The notes below the pieces were generated by a model, which was not told where the DNA came from, searched no databases, and was given only the letters and a program-made list of their open reading frames with translations. A stretch of DNA of 64,000 nt from Nitrospira sp. GTDB lineage: Bacteria; Nitrospirota; Nitrospiria; Nitrospirales; Nitrospiraceae. The stretch spans positions 1 through 64,000 of the forward strand of contig JARFXR010000002.1 of assembly GCA_029194535.1 (NCBI GenBank), given 5' to 3'. The position numbers and the translations under genes are program-made. Of the stretch, positions 60,196 through 64,000 are shown in pieces. The stretch's first letter is position 1. Each line of letters opens with the position of its first letter.

Positions 60196-61113
60196 TCAGA
60201 TCTCTTCTCGGCTCCCGGAATCCGGGGGGCCGACAAACCACTGGGGGATGACTCCGGCCCCCTCCTCCCTCGGTTCAGCCGAGGGGCTTTCTTCAGTCGC
60301 TTCGGCGACCTGATCTTCCCAGAGCAATCGCCGCCCGGGCCCGTCGAACATTCGGATCCGAAAATCGACATCATGGAGATCGATCTGCCGCAGGCTTGAG
60401 AGGGCCCGATTGACTCGCTCCGGACGGACACCCGCGCCCTCCGTCGAGAATTGATCGAACCACATCAGCCGTCCGGTGTCCCGATCGAGCACCCGGAGCA
60501 GGAACAACGGCTGACCCGTGGGATCGCTCTTTTGAGCAACCTGAGTCACCGTCCCATGGGGTCGAACCGCGACCGCGGCCGGAACCGCTTCTCCTGCCGG
60601 TCCGCTCACATTCAAATTCAGACGGCCTTCCCAGAGAAACTTCCCGTCCGCGGCGTCATAGACGCGCAGCATGAATTCTGAAAGCCCATCGGCCCCGATT
60701 CCGACCCCTCCGGCGACGATGCGCTCCCGCGACTGTGGAGCAGTAGTCTGTCGATCTTCCTTGATGTCGAGCTCATAGGATTCATCGGAGAGGATTTCCC
60801 CGGACTCCGCATCATACGTCTTGACGGTAATCATCGACGATTCGGCCGTTTGCACCCCGAACCCGGCCGCGACGGTCTTTCTGAGTTTCGACGAGTGCGG
60901 CTCGGTACGGTCCGCACCGTCGGCCTCGAACGGCAGAGCAACCAAGAACAGAGGGAACATCACAGACAGCGTAACCAGCGTCATCAAACCCGCGCCTCGA
61001 CCTTGGGCAAGCCTGCGTCCCGTCCTCCGACAACGAGCCGGTGCCGGCACGGGAAACCTTGGCTCTGATTCCCGGAGCGACGGCACTGTGAGCGACAACC
61101 GTGTGAAGAGCAT
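60196..61113 (-). CDS. Exported protein with four tandem propeller-like repeats, function unknown
   Basis: A 305-residue protein. A long basic N-terminus precedes a hydrophobic segment (about 44-62, LMTLVTLSVMFPLFLVAL), so export may be Sec-type with a long n-region or start at Met44. The mature part has four copies of a beta-hairpin-like unit: near 94-115, 147-168, 205-224 and 251-270, each with (R)V(Y/L/F)D-x-x-(T/S)-G-(K/R)-x-(L/M)W-x-(D/E). Such D-x-x-x-G-x-x-LW units resemble blades of PQQ-type propellers, but four is too few for a full one. GGAGGATCG lies before ATG 61,113. Confidence 0.7.
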   Translation of the reverse strand: MLFTRLSLTVPSLRESEPRFPVPAPARCRRTGRRLAQGRGAGLMTLVTLSVMFPLFLVALPFEADGADRTEPHSSKLRKTVAAGFGVQTAESSMITVKTYDAESGEILSDESYELDIKEDRQTTAPQSRERIVAGGVGIGADGLSEFMLRVYDAADGKFLWEGRLNLNVSGPAGEAVPAAVAVRPHGTVTQVAQKSDPTGQPLFLLRVLDRDTGRLMWFDQFSTEGAGVRPERVNRALSSLRQIDLHDVDFRIRMFDGPGRRLLWEDQVAEATEESPSAEPREEGAGVIPQWFVGPPDSGSREEI

Positions 61114-61259
61114 GAGCTTCGATCCTCCTTGCCCGGCAGTGTCCCAGCAAGAGGCCCAAGGGTAAATTCCTCGGTATAGGCAAGCAACCCCCAAAAGGAG
61201 GGGGTATGAATTTGAACAGATGTGTACCAGTTGTTGAGACGATGCCGGGCAGGGAGCTG

Positions 61260-61679
61260 TCAGGTATGAGGGGAGGAACCCCGACGCGGCGACTGGGCCT
61301 CGCCGAAGAGTCTGTATCGGTGCCTGGCGACAATGGCATACAGCAGACGGGCGAACGGCTTGACCAGCGGCAGACGGAAGAATCCGGCCAGGAAAGGCCC
61401 ACCCTTCAAAGCGGGAAGGAACGGCAGGAAGGCATCGAGTCCTCTGGTGATCTTGCCCCTCGAATCAACAAGAAACGCGACCTCCGGACGTCCAGGCCGA
61501 TAGGCCTCGCGCAGCAGTCGCCTAGCCTCCTCGTCGTCATAGGGAACCATCCGAAGGGGCGATTCTGGCCCTCCGACCTCCAACCGTTCAAGTTGATTCT
61601 TGGCCGCAACGCAGAAACGGCAATGGCCGTCATACACCAGGGTGCAGCCGGCCAATCCGTTGCCGGTCGATCGCTTCAT
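61260..61679 (-). CDS. DCC-family thiol-disulfide oxidoreductase (DUF393)
   Basis: A 139-residue protein with the family signature YDGHCRFC near residues 16-23, a thioredoxin-fold CxxC-like site (here D-G-x-C-x-x-C). PDDEEARRLLREAY-like helix and the strands PEVAFLVDSRGKI and LLYAIVARHRYRLFG complete the family pattern. The C-terminal hydrophobic stretch (AGFFRLPLVKPF) is common in this group. GGAGGAAGG lies before ATG 61,679. Substrate unknown. Confidence 0.85.
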   Translation of the reverse strand: MKRSTGNGLAGCTLVYDGHCRFCVAAKNQLERLEVGGPESPLRMVPYDDEEARRLLREAYRPGRPEVAFLVDSRGKITRGLDAFLPFLPALKGGPFLAGFFRLPLVKPFARLLYAIVARHRYRLFGEAQSPRRGSSPHT

Positions 61680-61771
61680 ACCTTCCTTCCTCCGCACGCC
61701 ACCCTAGCAGCAGACGCACGCAAGGACAAGCGCCTGTTGCCCCTGCAAGAGGGTATGCGTATGATCGGCGT

Positions 61772-62179
61772 ATGCGTGCGGCACTGACAGCCGTCTTGGC
61801 TGGTCTGCTCCTGATCGGAATTGAAACCCGCCGTGCGATGACGGGCGCGAACCTGCTCGATCGAAGCTTCGTGCCTTGGGATCTGTTCTTGATCGTGATC
61901 CCGCCGGCCCTGATTGGCTTGGTCTGGACCAAATGGAATTGGCCTGGAATGGCTTGCGTGATCTATGGAACGGTCGGGCTTGCCCTGGACCTGGCCACCC
62001 TGACAGGATCGGCGGATTCCCAGGCTCGGTTCGCGTCATTGAACTGGTTGAGCGGTTGCTTCAACCTCTTGTTGATCGTCGCCGGCTGGCACGCGTTCGT
62101 GCGATCGCTCTGGGAACCCGGGCCTCCAAAACCCCTCCCTCCCAATCCTCCTGTGCCTTCTTCAACTTCAACAACCTGA
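61772..62179 (+). CDS. Small membrane protein of unknown function
   Basis: A 135-residue protein with three or four membrane helices: about 5-20 (LTAVLAGLLLIGI), 37-53 (DLFLIVIPPALIGLVW), 58-75 (GMACVIYGTVGLALDLATL) and 93-108 (LSGCFNLLLIVAGWHAFV), and a proline-rich tail. No known domain. It overlaps the convergent methyltransferase gene by about 119 bases at its 3' end, so one of the two C-termini may be shorter or extended by a lost stop. Confidence 0.6.
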   Translation: MRAALTAVLAGLLLIGIETRRAMTGANLLDRSFVPWDLFLIVIPPALIGLVWTKWNWPGMACVIYGTVGLALDLATLTGSADSQARFASLNWLSGCFNLLLIVAGWHAFVRSLWEPGPPKPLPPNPPVPSSTSTT

Positions 62180-63116
62180 CATCCTCGAACCCGGCTGCTT
62201 TCAACCAGGCGGTGACGTCGGCTGCGCGATAGGTATCCCCGGTTTCGGTGAACAAGAGCATGGATAGGGCGAATAGGCTGGCATCCTCGGGAAGAAGCCC
62301 TTCCCGATCATGAAGGAAGGCGTCTTGGACAAGGAGGCGACCGCCGGGATTCAACGCCGCCTTGATCCGCCGAAAGACAGCCTGGTTCTGCTCCGGAGAA
62401 TAAATGTGCACGACGTTCGAAAACCACACGACGTCGTAGCTGCGGGGAATCGGATCACTCAACAGGTCCAGCGGCAGGCATGACAGTCTTGCGCCGGACT
62501 TGTGGCTTCGGGCGATGGTCTTCGCCACTTCGAGCGCGGCGGGACGATCACAGACCGTCGCCCGCAGCCCTCGGTTTCTGGCGAGGAACGCCAACGCATA
62601 TGTCCCCGGTCCCCCGCCGAGATCCAGCAGCGATTTCGCTCCTTTGAGCGAAATACCGGCGGCTAGACGCGGTGCGAGATCCATCGTACGTTGATGCATG
62701 GCCCAGGTGAATCGTGAGCGATAGTCCGGCTCCTCGGGCTCGTCGTGGTCGACAGGTTTTCCGGTTCGCACCGACTCAGTCAAATCCGCCCAATCGCGCC
62801 ACTGATCGGCAAGCAGGTCGATATAGCTGCCTCGATAAGCGGGATGGTCGCCGTTCAACAGAGTCAGACCCAACCGGCCGCTCCGGTACCGCTCTCCCTT
62901 CTTTATGAGCAGTCCGGCCATGGCCAAATTCCGGCAGAGCATCGTCACTCCCCGTTCGCTGACCTTGAGCGATCGGGCTAATTGGGGCGGAGTCCAGGTC
63001 GAGGAGTCCATGACCGTGAAGAGTTTCAGTTCGAGGGCGGTGAGAATGATCCGCGGAAGACGATACCCGGCAAGAAGGTCGCGGAACTCGGAAAAGGTCG
63101 CCGGCGCCCTCATCAT
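62061..63116 (-). CDS. O-methyltransferase (winged-helix plus class I SAM domain)
   Basis: A 351-residue enzyme of the Methyltransf_2/hydroxyneurosporene-methyltransferase type. Residues about 1-95 form the dimerisation winged helix (LELKLFTVMDSSTWTPPQLA and GVTMLCRNLAMAGLL). The SAM domain follows with motif I LLDLGGGPGTYALAFL near 167, the acidic D in VCDRPAAL and NPGGRLLVQDAFL near 260. It overlaps the upstream gene by four bases. The C-terminal basic end (SRRRSTRG) lies inside the convergent membrane protein gene. Substrate unknown. Confidence 0.88.
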   Translation of the reverse strand: MMRAPATFSEFRDLLAGYRLPRIILTALELKLFTVMDSSTWTPPQLARSLKVSERGVTMLCRNLAMAGLLIKKGERYRSGRLGLTLLNGDHPAYRGSYIDLLADQWRDWADLTESVRTGKPVDHDEPEEPDYRSRFTWAMHQRTMDLAPRLAAGISLKGAKSLLDLGGGPGTYALAFLARNRGLRATVCDRPAALEVAKTIARSHKSGARLSCLPLDLLSDPIPRSYDVVWFSNVVHIYSPEQNQAVFRRIKAALNPGGRLLVQDAFLHDREGLLPEDASLFALSMLLFTETGDTYRAADVTAWLKAAGFEDVRLLKLKKAQEDWEGGVLEARVPRAIARTRASRRRSTRG

Positions 63117-63550
63117 GTCGCTCCGCCGATTTGCCGCCGGCACCAGCGGATCAGATCCTCCACTTTGGCAAGGTTATGAAAGTCCACCGGCCGTTCGAAC
63201 GTCACCGCCACATATTCATCATTCATCTCGGATTGCTCCGAGAATCCGGACTGTAAAAGAAGGCCCCTGAATTTCGACACCGCCGGCTGAATGAAGTATT
63301 TCGCCTGCTTGGCGATCTCGTCCGTGCCCAGATCCTCCGGAGTGCCGTCGGACATGAGGCTCATCACGTCATCCATCGCCACTCCGTACTGACAAAGCAC
63401 CTTCCCTTCCGGCTTGAGTTCCAACAGCCAGCCGTCGTCTCCCAGATCCAGCGCCAACGCACCGCCCGGCTCAAGCTCGTAGAGCTGGGGAAACGCCGCG
63501 TTCAACCTGGTCCGGGCTTCAGCCCAACCCGGCGATATCGGTTCACTCAT
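63113..63550 (-). CDS. Protein of unknown function in the methyltransferase unit
   Basis: A 145-residue acidic protein that I do not recognise. It has alternating strands and helices (ALALDLGDDGWLLEL, VLCQYGVAMDDVMSL), no signal peptide and no membrane helix. GGGGG lies before ATG 63,550. It overlaps the upstream TPR gene by eight bases and the downstream methyltransferase by four, so all three are on one message. No function can be given. Confidence 0.75.
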   Translation of the reverse strand: MSEPISPGWAEARTRLNAAFPQLYELEPGGALALDLGDDGWLLELKPEGKVLCQYGVAMDDVMSLMSDGTPEDLGTDEIAKQAKYFIQPAVSKFRGLLLQSGFSEQSEMNDEYVAVTFERPVDFHNLAKVEDLIRWCRRQIGGAT

Positions 63551-64000
63551 GTGGTCCCCCGACAATTTCCCGTTCTCGTCGCTCACGGAGATCCCGCAGC
63601 CGCTTGGTGTTCTCGTTCAATTTCGGCAGCTGATATTTCCGGTCCATTTCCACCACCCGCTCCAGCAAGGCGACCGCTTCGCCAAGACGGCCGAGTTCCT
63701 CGTAGCACTGAGCCAGCACGTAGCGAGCGCCGCCCGCGCGGAGTTCGTCATGCGCCCGTTCCGCAATGGATTGGCTGGTTTGACAGCAAGCAATCGCGTC
63801 GTCATGACGGCGCTGCATCAAGAAGGTCCGCCCCATCATGCGCCAGGCATCGGCCGCACCGCCTGGATTCTCCAATCGGCGCATCAGCAGAAGCGAACGT
63901 TCATACCATCGGATCGCCTCATCGAATTGGCCGGTCTCCCTCGCGATCAGGCCGAGATCGGAATACAGAACCGCCTTGGCCGTCTCGTCGCGTGTCTTGG
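63543..64000 (-). CDS. TPR-repeat protein, C-terminal part (cut by window edge)
   Basis: The frame is open from 63,543 to the right edge of the window, giving at least 151 residues. It shows TPR-type units (ETGQFDEAIRWYERSLLL, then RRHDDAIACCQTSQSIAER, then LGRLGEAVALLERVVEMD), each about 34-40 residues. The C-terminus is charged (RERREREI). The beginning is outside the view. It is the first visible gene of the minus-strand unit with the unknown protein and the methyltransferase. Confidence 0.85.
   Translation of the reverse strand, partial: KTRDETAKAVLYSDLGLIARETGQFDEAIRWYERSLLLMRRLENPGGAADAWRMMGRTFLMQRRHDDAIACCQTSQSIAERAHDELRAGGARYVLAQCYEELGRLGEAVALLERVVEMDRKYQLPKLNENTKRLRDLRERREREIVGGPHE

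Overview
The window reads as chromosomal DNA of a Nitrospira-like bacterium (phylum Nitrospirota). The partial 16S rRNA gene at the left edge has a typical Nitrospira V3-V4 layout as I remember it. The gene content also fits: a cytochrome bc-type complex whose cytochrome b carries a fused C-terminal cytochrome c domain, a Tat-exported sulfite oxidase-family enzyme, many small lipoproteins and an NHL-repeat protein. No nitrite oxidoreductase, ammonia oxidation or carbon fixation genes lie here, so the lifestyle cannot be read from this window. Base composition is GC-rich almost throughout, apart from a small AT-richer patch near 28,080-28,510.

Layout. 1-1,060: 5' half of 16S rRNA on the minus strand, with a boxA-like leader and two tandem sigma70-type promoters. 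1,219-12,049: minus-strand ion transport genes (Ca/H exchanger, channel-like protein), then a four-gene RND efflux operon (adaptor, two inner-membrane pumps, outer-membrane factor) in which the two pump genes share a 753-bp identical tract. 12,131-16,878: small exported proteins, the Rieske / cytochrome c / cytochrome b-c operon and a divergent molybdenum oxidoreductase. 16,944-19,729: a subtilisin-like protease with a GlyGlyCys-type C-terminal sorting signal, next to a glutamic-type intramembrane protease that probably processes it. 20,190-27,715: lipoproteins, a TPR/channel-like protein, an SGNH membrane protein, a pseudouridine synthase, a zinc metallopeptidase, a FUN14 protein and a Deg-type protease.

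27,737-34,629 is the accessory part. It has an internally deleted REP-associated transposase, a family of GACTCCCGACCCCTTT repeats, two divergent sulfatases, an outer-membrane protein gene interrupted by an amber codon, a DUF433/DUF5615 toxin-antitoxin pair fused in place to a HigA remnant, and a MITE-like element that also has a relative at 25,141.

34,670-47,490 is mostly housekeeping on the minus strand: an ABC ATPase, aroC, aspS, rluB, guaA, guaB, a 988-residue NHL/fibronectin protein, scpB and scpA. 47,566-54,660 holds exported and uncharacterised proteins (pentapeptide repeats, a secreted Lon-like Ser/Lys protease, a charge-polarised protein, a cupredoxin, a methyltransferase with a PqqD-like N-terminus) and a HicBA pair. 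54,698-64,000 holds a Ppx/GppA phosphatase, recG, a TPR metallopeptidase, an exported repeat protein, a DCC-family oxidoreductase, an O-methyltransferase and TPR genes running off the right edge.

I see no CRISPR array, complete insertion sequence, phage module or tRNA gene. The best candidates for less-described biology are the sorting-signal protease pair, the PqqD-methyltransferase fusion, the secreted Lon-like protease, the homogenised RND pump pair, and the two channel-like proteins without a standard potassium filter.
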